Of a stretch of DNA of 64,000 nt, positions 1 to 15,907 are shown piece after piece. The notes beneath the pieces were generated by a model that had not been told where the DNA came from, made no database searches, and was given only the letters and a program-made list of their open reading frames with translations. Both the position numbers and the translations under genes were made by a program. Where the stretch lies: the NCBI RefSeq assembly GCF_904849725.1, contig NC_058518.1, positions 8,886,147 through 8,950,146 of the forward strand, written 5' to 3'. How positions within the stretch are numbered: position 1 is the stretch's first letter; each line of letters starts with the position of its first letter. Source of the DNA: Hordeum vulgare subsp. vulgare. Lineage: Eukaryota; Streptophyta; Magnoliopsida; Poales; Poaceae.

Positions 1-428
1 CTTGAAACAAGAAATATAATAATAACTATTTTATTATTGCCTCTTGGAAATATTTCCAACAGATTTAGTTATGTTAGCACCGCTGAGAGTTGCACTAGTG
101 AAAATATGAAACATAACCTTTTGTGCTCACTTTTGTCATTTGTTACCTTGTTGATTTTATATTTTTAAATTACAAAAACCCATATTTACTATTCATACTA
201 CATTCCTATCACCACCACTTCGCCGAACTAGTGCATTTATATAATCTGTCATTGTATTATGTATGTTGGGGACACAAGAGATTTCTTATATTTAATTACA
301 AGGTTGTTTGAGAGAGACCATCTTCATCCTACACCTCCCGCGTATTAATAAATCTTAGGTCATCCACTTAAGAAAATTTTGTTATTGTTCTACAAAACTC
401 TATGCTTGGAGACCCAACAAAATTTTCA

Positions 429-1080
429 GGGCCCGTGCGTTGCAACGGGAGAAAAATAATTATAATCTTCAAGGATGCTGATCATATTACGTCCTTCAAA
501 TTTTAGGACATTTCTTGAAATGCATGAACATTTTTTGAATTAGCAAACATTTTTTTCAATTGCACTCAAAAAATAATACACAAACTTTTTTCTCAAAATC
601 ATGGACTTTTATTGTTTTCACCAACATTGTTCTCAAAATTATGAACATTTTTTTGAATATGGTAATACTTTTACAAATATCCCAAGCATTTTTTGAATTC
701 ACAAACATTTTATGTTTTCTTCAAAATTCTATTTCAAAATTCTCAGTTTTATAAGTTGCAAAAGTTTTTCAAAAGTCGTTATTATTTAAATTTAAAAAAA
801 TGGAGCAGAAAATGAAAATAAAAAATGAGACTAAAAACAGAGGCACAAACTGTTTTTAAGATTTTTACACGGACTGTTGTTTAAAATTATTGACTTTTTA
901 CATTTTACAGACATTTTCTAAACTCCTAAGTAGTTTTTGAATTATTAAAAAATATGTTTTTTAATAATTTATTTCAAAATTATCAGTTTCTTAAATCGAA
1001 GAATAGTTATTTAAAGTTATAAATTATTTAAAGTAGAAAAAATGGAACTGAAAAGTAAAATAAAACAATAAACTAAAAGA
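429..1080. repeat. AT-rich repeat debris starting with a GCCCGTGCGTTGCAACGGG motif
   Basis: A near-palindromic GCCCGTGCGTTGCAACGGG motif at about 431-449 is followed by AT-rich sequence in which variants of TTTTTTGAATT and CAAACATTTT recur. I see no conserved coding frame. The GC motif resembles an end motif I associate with grass repeats (knowledge from memory). A related motif occurs near 53,071. Bases 1-428 are AT-rich and I see nothing assignable there. Confidence 0.4.
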
Positions 1081-1613
1081 ATAGGCGGCCACGCATGGGC
1101 CGGCTCAAATAGGTGTGCTGCATCTTTTTTCAATGCCCGTAGCATAATATAGGAGGTGCCTAGATAGGCCGGCCCAGTCCGAAGATTTTACTGTTTGAAA
1201 CGTTTTTTATGACTTATAAATGGCAATTGTGGGTAATTTTCAACAACTTTATGGGCAATGTTAATGACGGACGACAGAAACACTAATTGCTTTATTAATA
1301 GGTAAACATATAGTCGCATAGTAGATACCAATGTTGGAGACATATCATGGACACGACCTTTTAACCAACGTATATCCTAACTTACGGATCGGGCCCATTG
1401 CTGATTGTTGGGGTGGTGGCACGATACATACACCTGTCAACCGAACGTGAAAAGGTGGGAAACACATGCACAAACTGCATGGGAGAATGGAGGTTGCTGT
1501 TCAACAATTTAAAGTTGACGAGTTTAGTGGTTGTAAAACAATGGGCTCCCAACATGTAGGTTGTAAAATAAAACCTCGAAGGAGCGGTCTGGCAATGAAT
1601 TAAACCCTTTTAG
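1081..1613. other. Unassigned intergenic sequence
   Basis: Contains GGGCCGGCTC and GGCCGGCCC blocks (about 1096-1180) of the kind seen in degraded grass repeats, then unique-looking sequence. I see no gene or clear repeat boundary. Confidence 0.3.
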
Positions 1614-2042
1614 TCAATGGCTCTGCAAGTATATCTTGCATATGGACATGCAATACTGACTGCTCAATTTCAGTTCACATTGCAACGCAATAATCCATCC
1701 GGGGTAAATTCCCATGGACTTAATATGATAATCAAGGAATCTATTCCTCATTTGTATGTTCCGAGAGATTCCCATGGACTTAATATGATAATCAAGGAAT
1801 CTATTCCTCATTTGTATGTTCCGAGGGATCAATTTTGCAAATGCATAATCTCGTGTTGGCATCATGCAAACACTTAACCATTTAGAGTAAGCATCAACGA
1901 GTACCATATAAAATGCGAAATTAGCCATAAGGCCGTTCATAATGATAGTATCGTAGGTAGTATGATGCATGTCAACTAGGCAATTGTAATGAGATGACAT
2001 AGAATTAAATGACGTAAAAAAAAAGATTGAGTATGACAGCAT
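1614..2042 (-). pseudogene. Decayed copia-type integrase fragment
   Basis: The minus-strand reading contains FYMVLVDAYSKW followed by MPTRDYAFAKLI and a DYHIKSMGI stretch. This follows the order of Ty1/copia integrase cores (VLVD-S-RW, LSTRN-AFAKLL, DYPIKSIRL). The first catalytic-region Asp is visible, but the rest of the DDE core is missing. An internal 60-bp duplication repeats the part around DYHIKSMGI. There are no LTRs, no primer-binding site and no gag, so this is an orphan remnant. A chance open frame is possible, but the collinear motifs argue for copia ancestry. Confidence 0.55.
1709..1828. repeat. 60-bp direct repeat, two adjacent copies
   Basis: Copies at 1709-1768 and 1769-1828 begin TTCCCATGGACTTAATATG and differ at only one position by eye (CCGAGAGA versus CCGAGGGA at the ends). 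The period is 20 codons, so the surrounding remnant frame stays open. Confidence 0.9.
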
Positions 2043-2428
2043 GATACCGTATCATATCAAATGATGCGTGTTTTTATCAATGTTTTAAATAGCGGGTTAT
2101 GAAAAATAGCAGTGGGCATCTAGATCAGCTATAGCGGGACGATGGGCGGATCGGACGGCCGTCGCCGCGCCATGCAGCACGCGCCTAAGGAAAAAAAAAA
2201 CCCGGCGCGAATTCGAAATCGCGGAGTTGGCAGAAATTACGCCAGGAATGCCACCGGCGGATCGAAATCGGAGCATTCCTTCCCCCATTAATTCCCCACC
2301 CCCAATCTCCGCCGCCGCCCCGCCTCCAGCCTCCCGCCCGCCGTCTCCGCCGCCGCCCCGGCTCCAGCCTCCCGCCCGCCGTCTCCGCCGCGTGGGCCGA
2401 CCGCCCCGCCTCGCCGGAGTCCCGAGCC
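2043..2428 (+). promoter_or_regulatory. 5' region of the BRCT-RING-PHD gene
   Basis: The sequence switches from AT-rich, including a TTTAAATAGCGGG motif near 2084 that looks repeat-derived, to strongly GC-rich after about 2130. This is typical of grass promoters and 5' UTRs. No TATA box is convincing. A perfect 38-bp tandem pair occupies 2311-2386, just before the start codon. Confidence 0.4.
2311..2386. repeat. 38-bp tandem pair in the presumed 5' UTR
   Basis: Units 2311-2348 and 2349-2386 start GCCGCCGCCCCG and end CCGCCGTCTCC. By eye they differ at one base. They lie 43 bp upstream of the proposed ATG. Confidence 0.85.
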
Positions 2429-7078
<4,650 letters not shown>

Positions 7079-8433
7079 TCCGAATCCCGGAAGTTCATTG
7101 GCGTCTTGGACTCTTGATTCTTGGCGTCTTGGAGATTCTCAGGGCAGATACAATGCAAGGCATGTTGACAGCTGATGATTAGTTAATTCCTCAAGATTGA
7201 AGGACAGAGCAAGAAGCAGAGAGACAGGAAAAGGGGCGGCGTCAGGCTGCGACGCTCTTTGAGTTTGCCGCATCTTACGTTTATCTTTTTTGCGTATACA
7301 TGGGTTCTCGAGGGTCAACATCTTGTTGATCTGGACATGGTGCAAATGCATATGGCGCTTTCTTTTCTAATTCAGGCAATGAACAGAAGAAGTTTTGTAC
7401 TGGTAGTACCGCGTGCGTCCAGTTGTCTTCAAATTAATTTTACCGGTCATTTTCCTCGATAATTGAACTGCAAAAACTTCTTATATTAGAGTACAAGAGG
7501 GGGTATTAGACTTTTATCCATTTTAAATACTACAGTAGTGTAGTTTTCCAGGACAGAAGGGTATTATCCCCCGGCCTTTAACAATGGTTGGTATATGACG
7601 CATTCTATCAGTAGACCGTCGTTCATGTTGCTTGAACAAAGCCTATGTTACCAATCTCCAAGCGGCTGAACCTGAAGGACATTCAGTACTACAAAACTTT
7701 TTTTTGTAGATGTAGTACTACAAAACTGGTAGACATGCATCTGTGTCTTCTTGCCAACACACTATCTTGAAATTGATGAAGTTGTTACATATGTCTTCAC
7801 AGTCGACGGGAACGTCCAGAAGGTTCTAAATAAATCCAGGAAAATGGGACCACCAATGCCAAGTCTTGGACTTAAACCTTGGTGGATTGGTTCCACCACA
7901 AAAAACCTAACCATCCGAGCTATGCTTGTTTTGTAATTATTCACAGTTTTATAAAATTCTCATTAATGATAATGGCAAACTCAACTGATAAGTGGTCATT
8001 CCAAAATAGCGCTAGACCACCGCTTTTACCATTACAATTGACTCCATTGAAGGCCATGAAGGCTAAAATTTAATATGTATATGTGTATATACATAGTTTA
8101 AAAAAGTTGAAGTGTTAATTGTACGTTTTTCCATCGTCTTGCGCTTTTTTGCCGAAAGTGTACGCTTATACGCAATTATGCGTAGATTAAGCGCTAGGCA
8201 TTTTGCTATCGTCTAGGCGCGCTTAAGCCTTCGCTTTGGCACACCTTTTTTAACCATGTGTATATATACATGGTGGGAGTGCCTGGTAGTGTGTGGAATT
8301 TACACTTTACCCGTCCAAAAATACTTGTCGAAAAGATGAATATATTCACAAGTATTTCTGATCGAATATAATACTATAAAAGGAAAAAAAAAGAAAGATA
8401 TGCAAGACGCCTTGACTAGATCGGCGGGGTGTC
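7079..8433. other. 3' flank of the BRCT-RING-PHD gene and unassigned sequence
   Basis: The first few hundred bases are presumably 3' UTR. Near 7690-7730 a short TAGTACTACAAAACT motif is repeated. Near 8150-8245 there is GCGC/TAGGCG-rich text (GCGCTTAAGC) that looks like repeat debris. At about 8256-8274 there is a TATA-rich palindrome (ATGTGTATATATACAT). I see no convincing gene. Confidence 0.3.
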
Positions 8434-8533
8434 TCCGACCCAACTGCACCGCCCTTTGGTATAGTCTATGCTCAACCCATGCAATTGGGTATTTATAATA
8501 CTCCCTCAGTGGCGGATCCAGCACACTGGGTCA

Positions 8534-11500
8534 CACTACAAGGAATATGCTAATACACGACGCTATATTTTCGTCGCTACATCGTCACGGTTTTTAGTTT
8601 ACGACGATCTCACGACGAAAAACCAAGCGTTGAAAACGGAGCGTCAGAAATGAACAACACCGACGTTTTGATCGAAATCGTCGTAACTTCTACGACGATT
8701 CCTGGATCGTCGTAACCTTTACGACGATCCTAAATCATCGTTGACAATATAACCCAGTCCTATGTGGCAAAGTTACGACGAAATCAAAGCATCATAGTTG
8801 AAATCAGCCCAACCCATTTCAATTGATCACATGGGCTGGTTTTATTTTTTTGGGTTTTTTCTTATTGGACTTCTTTTGGGCCTTAGCCTATTTACAACCA
8901 CTTTAGTATGTTTTTTTAGAAATTTTTTTATCATTATAATTTGGGTCCTGGCCTTTTAGTGCCCAAATACATTTGGTTCAGTTTCAGTTTTGGCCTTTTT
9001 TCATTTTTGAATTCAGCAACTTTTTGTTTCAAAACTTGGTTTCATTTCTATTTGTTGGGCCTTATCAACCCAATTATTTATCCAATATTCAATCCAACAC
9101 TATTTTATATTCAAATCAAAAAAAACTCTAAGTCAAATTAAAATCATCCATCATATAACATCACATAGTACATCTCCCAGGTTTACGTAACACAATAACT
9201 CATCTCATGAATACATTTCTTTACACAGGAATATAGCAAGAACAGACAGAATTGCACAATAGAACAATGGAACATCTACTAACAATGGAATTCATTCCAC
9301 TCTCCTATGAGACATAGGTTCAGAAATTTTTATATTGTGTTGATTTGAATGTCCCAAGTAGGCATCATCGACATCTTCTCACCACTTTCCTAGCAACAGA
9401 AAAAGAGACAAAAGAAAAAACATTATGAAGTTGAAAGAGATAGGCAGATTCATTATCCCAACCAAATTCTAGAAATGAGTGTAAGCATGTGAATACAAAG
9501 GGGGCAATAAGCACCTTTTGTCTCCTGGACAATATTATGAAGTTTGATTACTGAGTGTGCCCTCCTAGGTTGATTACTGTGTGCCCATAGTGTAAGTTTG
9601 AAAATGACAAGAAACTAGCTTGATACGCAAACATAACAATTTAGGCTGATTACTGAGTGTGCCCTCCTAGGTTGTGGAAAAAGGATAGCCATAAACACGC
9701 TTGCGAGCAGGCAAGCAAAGAAATGTTTTAACAAGATTCCAAGAAATGCAATTTAACACCGTTCACTTCAAAACAAATATTGCCAGATTTATGAGAATCA
9801 GGAAAAAGATGTAACAAATCAAAGATTTAAGAATTATTAAGCAAATATGGTATGCACGGTAGTTCATTCCCTACCGCAGGTTCCTAACTAGTTCAAAGAT
9901 GTGACCAGAAGATAAGTACCTCCTATGGGATTAATAGTGCCTATATGCTGAACATCTGCATTTGGCAACAACGGACTACCTGCAAAACATTCTGGAGGCA
10001 TGGCACCAGAGGACTGGGGACGAAAATGACAATACGACAATTATTTTAAATAAGTGTTCTTAGAAATGGGCTATCATATGTGAAGATTCATGGCTTTCAA
10101 GCCAAATGATCAATCTTATGGTCACATTAATGACATATTTTGTTGAAATGATATAATATTATGCACAAGGGTGCATATTGGAATGGCAAACAATGTTGAT
10201 TAAGGAATTTTTCATTTTCCTTCTATGAAAAATTCATTTTTCATTTTTCAAATGACCAAAATGAGTTTTTTATGAAGGACGTACCATATATTTGTTTCAA
10301 AATTGGACCAAATCATTTTTATAAAATACTACTCCATATTTAATGTACAATTGACAAAATGGTTGGATGTTAAAAACTTTTATCCACCTCTCGTGAAAAA
10401 GACAAATTTATGTCGATTCAGATGGAAGCGGGTTAAATTTGAACTGCAACTGCATTATAGTTTGCTCTTTATTTTTCCCAAAAATCATTTATAGGTATAT
10501 AAGTATCTATTTAATCAGAAATACATGGTGTGGTGCCTTGACGTTGAGGTTTGGATGGTGGTCGAGGGCCCAACTCCAGAGCGCATGAACTTGCATGCCA
10601 GCCGCATGGTCACCGCCTGACCGTTGCGTTGCCACACGTTCTAGGTGGAATATGCATGTCTAGTGGGTTGGAAAATCCCTCGGTAGGTGTTAGCAAGAAG
10701 AATACAATAGAAGAATCTCACGAGGAGACTGAACTAAGCTCAAACATGAACTAACACCCAAGTGTTTGATTAGCGGTGCGGGTAATTCACATAGACAATG
10801 GGCCTAAATTTTGGCTTAGGATGATCATCTACTAAGGACACTCTATTGGCAAATTTTTAGCTCAAATGGATGAACCTAGGTGGCACTTGCTTTGCAAAGT
10901 AACACACTGTGCAGAAATATGAATGTTGAAGCTGGGATCAAATTAATGAATGGATTGAGCTGAAATTTGGTGTATGATGTTAATTTGGGCATATGAAGGC
11001 ACTATATAAAAATTATACCATTTGGACATGCCAAAGTGACACTTCCTTCACAATGTGCCAATCTGGACAGAAAATGGTAATTGAAACTGGGCTCACACAG
11101 ATGATTGGATTGAGCTGAAATTTGGAGGAGGATGATAATTTGGGCACATTAAGGTACTGTAAAAATTTCATAAAATTTGGATAAATAAAAATTGTACTTC
11201 CTTCACAATGCTCTCTACTGAACAGAATATTGGGAAAAATATTGAGAGAAACTGGCTGAATTAAATGTGCTAAAGTTTGGTGGAGTAAGGTTATATGGTC
11301 GGTGTCATCCCGTGGTAAATTTTCATCAACTATAAAGCAATATAAAATGTAGTTGCTTCACAAAATTAAAATATTACCAGAAACAAAGATTGGATCATGA
11401 GCTCACATGGATTGTAGATGTGGCTACAATTTTATGGAGAGCTATGTTTTGGGCACATTGATGATGTGGAAAAAATTCAACTCATCAGGATATTCCTATC

Positions 11501-12097
11501 TAGTACTTCCTTCACAAAGCTATTAGCTGAACACAAACTTTGGATATTTGCTGAGAAAGATTTACTAGGCAAATCGTTACAAAAGTTCTCATGAGGCAAT
11601 GATTTGGATAGGAAAGAGTGCCCAAAAAATATGAGGGTAATCAAAGAAATAGAAATAGCACTTCCTTCACGAATTGCTATTCTGAACAGAATAGAAAAAT
11701 GAATATTGCTGAATTATTTTTGAACTATGGAAGGAAGGGTTTTCACATATATGAGAAATATATGATCCAAAGTATTTATGAGAATTTTTCGAGAATTTTT
11801 GGAATGATAGAATAGTAGGTTGCTTCACAAACTAGGATGAGGTGGGATATAATGGACCCACGAGTGACATGTCAACATAGTTAGAACATGTTACGACATT
11901 TTTAAATCGTCGTAAAAGTTATGACGATCTCATCTTATGTGGTTACGACGTTTTTGACTCACATCGTCGTAATTTATATGTAGATTTGATCCCCTCAAAC
12001 GGTTTACGACGATTTCGGATGAAATCGTCATAGATTTATGACGAATTCATCAACGACATTTAAAAAAACATCACATATGAGCATATTTCTTGTAGTG
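8534..12097. mobile_element. Non-autonomous CACTA (En/Spm-type) transposon, 3,564 bp
   Basis: The left end is CACTACAAGGAATATGC and the right end is GCATATTTCTTGTAGTG, which are inverted repeats with one mismatch. A 3-bp target duplication TCA flanks it at 8531-8533 and 12,098-12,100. Subterminal ACGACGAT/ATCGTCGT motifs cluster at both ends (about 8560-8800 and 11,890-12,060), the expected transposase-binding arrangement of this superfamily. I find no TNP2-like transposase or other conserved reading frame inside, so it would depend on a transposase from elsewhere. The interior carries a loosely repeated block (about 10,850-11,700) with recurring CTTCCTTCACAA and ATTTGGGCACAT phrases. The paralogous empty site at about 12,600 confirms the boundaries. 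Confidence 0.93.
10850..11720. repeat. Degenerate internal repeats of the CACTA element
   Basis: Phrases such as CACTTCCTTCACAA, GAGCTGAAATTTGG and GGGCACATT recur at irregular intervals of roughly 100-180 bp within the CACTA interior. They are too diverged to define exact units by eye. Confidence 0.5.
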
Positions 12098-12202
12098 TCA
12101 GGGTAGACCAACAGTTCATACACTTATAAAAAAAATCATTTTTATCGATTTATTCTATCTATTTTACTATAGTAGTATTAAAGCCTGATTCTTAAATTCA
12201 GG

Positions 12203-12500
12203 CCAAAATCGACCGAAAACACAACCCAATATATTAAAGTCGGTCCAAAAAACAGCATAATAGGCCAAAATCAGCCCAAGTAGCAGCCTAAAATAAAAAA
12301 AAACTAACAGGCTAGCAGGCCTGTGCCTACAGACCGACCCATATAGCCTCCGTGCCGTGCGTGGACCGGGAGGCTGCGCCGATGGGCCGGCACGGCACGA
12401 CTCAACTAATAATCGGGCCCAGGCGTGCCGTGCCGTGCCTGGCATGATTGTGGTGGGCCGGGCCGTGCCGTGCCGGGCCGGCCCGTTTGGCCAGCTTTGC
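12203..12500. repeat. GC-rich GTGCCGTGCC simple-sequence block
   Basis: After an AT-rich start, 12,340-12,490 is dominated by GTGCCGTGCC and GGGCCGG motifs. Such blocks recur in grass intergenic repeats. There is no protein family signal on either strand. Confidence 0.4.
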
Positions 12501-12699
12501 TCCGACCCAACTGCACCGCCCTTTGGTATAGTCTATGCTCAACCCATGCAATCGGTATTCATAAATATACTCCCTCAGTGGCGGATCCAGCACACTGGGT
12601 CAGGGTAGACCAACAGTTTATACACTCATAAAAAACATTTTTATCGATTTATTCTATCTATTTTACTATATAGTATAAAGCCTGATTCTTAAATTCAGG
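12501..12699. repeat. Repeat copy B, uninterrupted (empty CACTA site)
   Basis: Matches the two halves of copy A (8434-8533 and 12,101-12,202) and shows the pre-insertion junction GGGTCAGGGT at about 12,597-12,606. This copy continues past 12,699 into the right end of a short element, which copy A lacks. Confidence 0.85.
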
Positions 12700-12742
12700 A
12701 TGGGCCGCGACCCACCCTGACCATCCTATGGCTCCGTCACTG
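12576..12742. mobile_element. Short TIR element (hAT-like MITE), 167 bp
   Basis: Begins CAGTGGCGGATCCA and ends with the complement of CAGTGACGGAGCCA, giving imperfect terminal inverted repeats. It sits within CTCCCT...CCGTT text, as if inserted into a Stowaway-like MITE. No clean 8-bp target duplication is visible. A cousin with similar ends lies at 53,228-53,404. Superfamily assignment is inferred from the CAGTG ends. Confidence 0.5.
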
Positions 12743-12840
12743 TACCCGTTTTGTTCCTTAATATAAATCTTTTCTAAAGATTTTATTAGGAGGCTACATA
12801 TAGATGTATAGTTCATTAATGAAATCTTAAAAAACTTATA

Positions 12841-13001
12841 CTCCTTCCGTTCTTAAATATAAGTCTTTTTTAGAGGTCTCGTTATTGAGCTACATACGGA
12901 TGTATGTTGACATACCTTAGAGCGTAGATTCACTCATTTTCTTTTGTACGTACTAGATCTCTAGTGACTTTAAAAAAAATTATATTTAGAAAGGGAGCGA
13001 A
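12841..13001. mobile_element. Stowaway-type (Tc1/mariner) MITE
   Basis: Starts CTCCTTCCGTTCTTAAATAT and ends with AGAAAGGGAGCGAA, complementary in outline, flanked by TA dinucleotides. It has the standard Triticeae Stowaway terminal pattern (CTCCCTCCGT) with point changes. There is no coding capacity. Confidence 0.75.
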
Positions 13002-13149
13002 TAGTATTTAGAAACAGTTGGAGTATTTATTAAAAAAACAGAAAAACAACAAGTAGCAGAAACCGCGTTAGACGCGGGATGGAATTCGGCAAGAAGGAAA
13101 GGGTGCCGCCGGCGGTCGCGCGCCTCCAATCTTGAAAAAGAAAAGAGGC
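13002..13149. other. Left flank of the nested retrotransposon
   Basis: Short unassigned sequence ending with the 5-bp target GAGGC (13,145-13,149), which is repeated at 27,214-27,218. Confidence 0.6.
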
Positions 13150-13508
13150 TGTCATGACCACCTTCAGAAGAACACTGCTTTCGTCAGTTAACACTTCGTC
13201 CTTCGACAGTTATCCAACGGCTGTGAGCGTAGCTCATACAAAGACGCGTGCTAGCAGTTGGATATGTCCTGTTCACGGTCCATTGCCGTATTTACTGTTA
13301 CCTTTTCCGTTGTTTCCCTGTTAGTTACTGCAGTTAAACTTTGTCCTATAAAGCTGGCCGGGCTGTGGCTGAGCGAGGCATTGATTTTCCATGTGATTTG
13401 CTTTAAGCAAGGAATATTCCCTATAGATCAATACATCTCCGATCGGAGCTAAACTTTCCCCTTCTTTTTTCGCAAGAACACCACCTATTTTGCCTTCGGG
13501 TCTTGACA
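13150..13508 (+). repeat. 5' LTR of the gypsy element
   Basis: TG...CA termini, 359 bp, same length as the 3' copy. A handful of substitutions separate the two (for example ACCACCTTC versus ACCATCTTC, and TATTTTGCC versus TATTTGGCC). Confidence 0.95.
13347..13353 (+). promoter_or_regulatory. TATA box candidate in the gypsy 5' LTR
   Basis: TATAAAG within TCCTATAAAGCTGG, at a position in the LTR expected for the U3 promoter. The same motif is present in the 3' LTR near 27,051. Confidence 0.5.
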
Positions 13509-13511
13509 AAT

Positions 13512-13524
13512 TGGTATCATGAGC
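13512..13524 (+). other. Primer-binding site of the gypsy element
   Basis: TGGTATCATGAGC, three bases after the LTR end. It matches the initiator tRNA-Met 3' end complement (TGGTATCAGAGC) except for an altered middle. Confidence 0.7.
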
Positions 13525-14161
13525 AACCGATCCTCGGCTACAAAGTGAGGGAGTGACAAATCCTTCTCCCCGATCCAAGATTCCCACCCTTTTCCCACCC
13601 TATAGTGGACGATCGGCAGAGTTGGCTGTGTTGGCGGCGGTGTTCGAGCTCTGTTATTTCTGGTGGCGCTGGTGGCGGTGTTTTCATTCGGTCATAGATC
13701 AGTCGAGCGGGAGTGGTTGATCGCACAAATTGTTTGATCAGTAAAATCCCAGGTCCTCGCGCTGATCTGTATGCTTTTGGAGGCGTGGATCTAGGCGGCA
13801 GCAGGATCTTAGTTCTCTGGAAGGGTTGCGGTTTGAACCGTGGTAAATTCCTAACCAGGACTGAGATCAAGGAGATGGATCGTAAGGGCACTATGGACGA
13901 AGCTGATGTGCAAGATCTGTTGGCTATGAAAGACGAATTCAGCAACCTCCAAAAAGACAATTCGGTGCTGAGAGCAGATGTGTCAAAACTGCAGGCTGAT
14001 ATGCACTCCATAGATGCTAAGCAAGGTGATATCTCTTTGCATGTCGGCAGCCTAGAAAAAGCAGTGTTAGATCTGAGTAAGCAATTATCTAGCATCAGTG
14101 TAGTGTTGCAAAACATAGTTCCATCTGGAGGAACAACTGTGGGTAATATGCAACAAGCTAG

Positions 14162-15893
14162 TGTTGGAAATATGCCCTAGAGGCAATAATAAAATGGTTA
14201 TTATCACATTTCCTTGTTCATGATAATCGTCTATCGTTCATGCTATAATTGTATTAACAGGAAACAGTAATACATGTGTGAATGAATAGATCACAATGTG
14301 TCCCTAGCAAGCCTCTAGTTAGCTAGCTCGTTAGTCAATAGATGATCATGGTTTCCTGATCATGGACATTGGATGTCATTGATAACGGGATCACATCATT
14401 GGGAGAATGATATGGTGGACAAGACCCAATCCTAAGCCTAGCACTAGATCGTATTGTTCGTATGGTAATGCTTTTCTAATGTCAAGTATCTTTTCCTTCG
14501 ACCGTGAGATTGTGCAACTCCCGGATACCGTAAGAGTGCTTTGGGTGTATCAAACGTCACAACGTAACTGGGTGACTATAAAGGTGCACTACGGGTACCT
14601 CCGAAAGTGTCTGTTGGGTTGGCACGAATCGAGATCGGGATTTGTCACTCCGTGTGACGGAGAGGTATCTCTGGGCCCACTCGGTAGAACATCATCATGA
14701 GCTCAATGTGACTAAGGAGTTAGTCACACGATGACGTGCTACGGAACGAGTAAAGAGACTTACCGGTGACGAGATTGAACAAGGTATAGGTATACCGACG
14801 ATCGAATCTCGGGCAAGTTCTATACCGACAGACAAAGGGAATCGTATACGGGATTGATTGAATCCTTGACGTCGTGGTTCATCCGATGAGATCATCGTGG
14901 AGCTAGTGGGAGCCACCATGGGTATCCAGACCCCGCTGATGGTTATTGGCCAGAGAGGTGTCTCGGTCATGTCTGCCTGTCTCCCGAACCCGTAGGGTCT
15001 ACACACTTAAGGTTCGATGACGCTAGGGTTATAGGGAATTGTTATATGAGATTACCGAAAGTTGTTTGGAGTCCCGGATGAGATCCCGGACGTCACGAGG
15101 AGCTCCGGAATGGTCCGGAGGTAAAGATTGATATATAGGACGGATGGTTTCGGACACCGGAAGTGTTTCGGGCATCACCGGTAACGTACCGGGACCACCG
15201 AAGGGGGGCTGCGACCCCAAGAGGTAAGATGGGCTAAGTGGGGGTGGGAACCAGCCCCTAGTTGGGCTGGTGCGCCTCCCCACTCAGCCCATGGCGCAGG
15301 GGAAAGAAAAAGAGGGGGGGAACCCTAACTTAGGTGGGCCTTAGGCCCACCAGAGGGGTGCGCCACCCCCTCCTCCCCATCTGGCCGCCACAAACCCCAT
15401 CTGGGAGGGCTGCCGCACCCCCTAGGGTGGGAACCCTAGGGGTGGCACCCCCTCTCCCCTTCCCCTATATATAGTGGGCACTTTTGGCCTTTGGAGGACA
15501 CAGTTTTCCCTCTCCCTCGGCGCAGCCTGCACTTCTCCCTCCTCCTCTCTGCCGGCGCTTGGCGAAGCCCTGCCGGGAGACCTCGTCTCTCCACCGACAC
15601 CACGCCGTCGTGTTGCTGGACTTCTTCCCCAACCTCTCCCTCCTCCTTGCTGGATCAAGGTGCGGGAGACGTCACCGGGCTGCACGTGTGTTGAACGCGG
15701 AGGTGCCGTTGTTTGGCACTAGATCGGAATCGCCGCGAGTACGACTCCATCAACCGCGTTCTAGCAAACGCTTCCGCTTAGCGATCTTCAAAGGTATGAA
15801 GATGCTCTTACCCCTCTCTCGTTGCTGGTCTCTCCATAGGAAGATCTGAACATGCGTAGGAAATTTTTTGAATTTATGCTACGTTACCCAACA
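14162..15893 (+). repeat. 5' LTR of the copia element
   Basis: 1,732 bp with TG...CA ends. Small open frames inside are incidental LTR sequence. Confidence 0.96.
15466..15474 (+). promoter_or_regulatory. TATA box in the copia 5' LTR
   Basis: TATATATAG preceded by CCTCTCCCCTTCCCC. The corresponding box in the 3' LTR is at 22,519-22,527. The position fits the U3/R promoter of this family. Confidence 0.7.
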
Positions 15894-15894
15894 G

Positions 15895-15907
15895 TGGTAT
15901 CAGAGCC
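15895..15907 (+). other. Primer-binding site of the copia element
   Basis: TGGTATCAGAGCC directly after the 5' LTR, complementary to the initiator tRNA-Met 3' end. Confidence 0.93.

Larger units (their letters stand above)
8434..12202. repeat. Repeat copy A, split by a CACTA insertion
   Basis: Bases 8434-8533 continue at 12,101-12,202, interrupted by the CACTA element. Removing the element and one TCA gives a sequence nearly identical to 12,501-12,699, including CTGGGTCAGGGTAGACCAAC across the insertion point. The two copies share the motif CAGTGGCGGATCC. Confidence 0.85.

Noticed and set aside
15422..15849. Open frames in both LTRs of the copia element (also 22,475-22,902)
   Set aside because: They lie in the LTR around the TATA/R region, appear in both copies by identity, and show no protein family.
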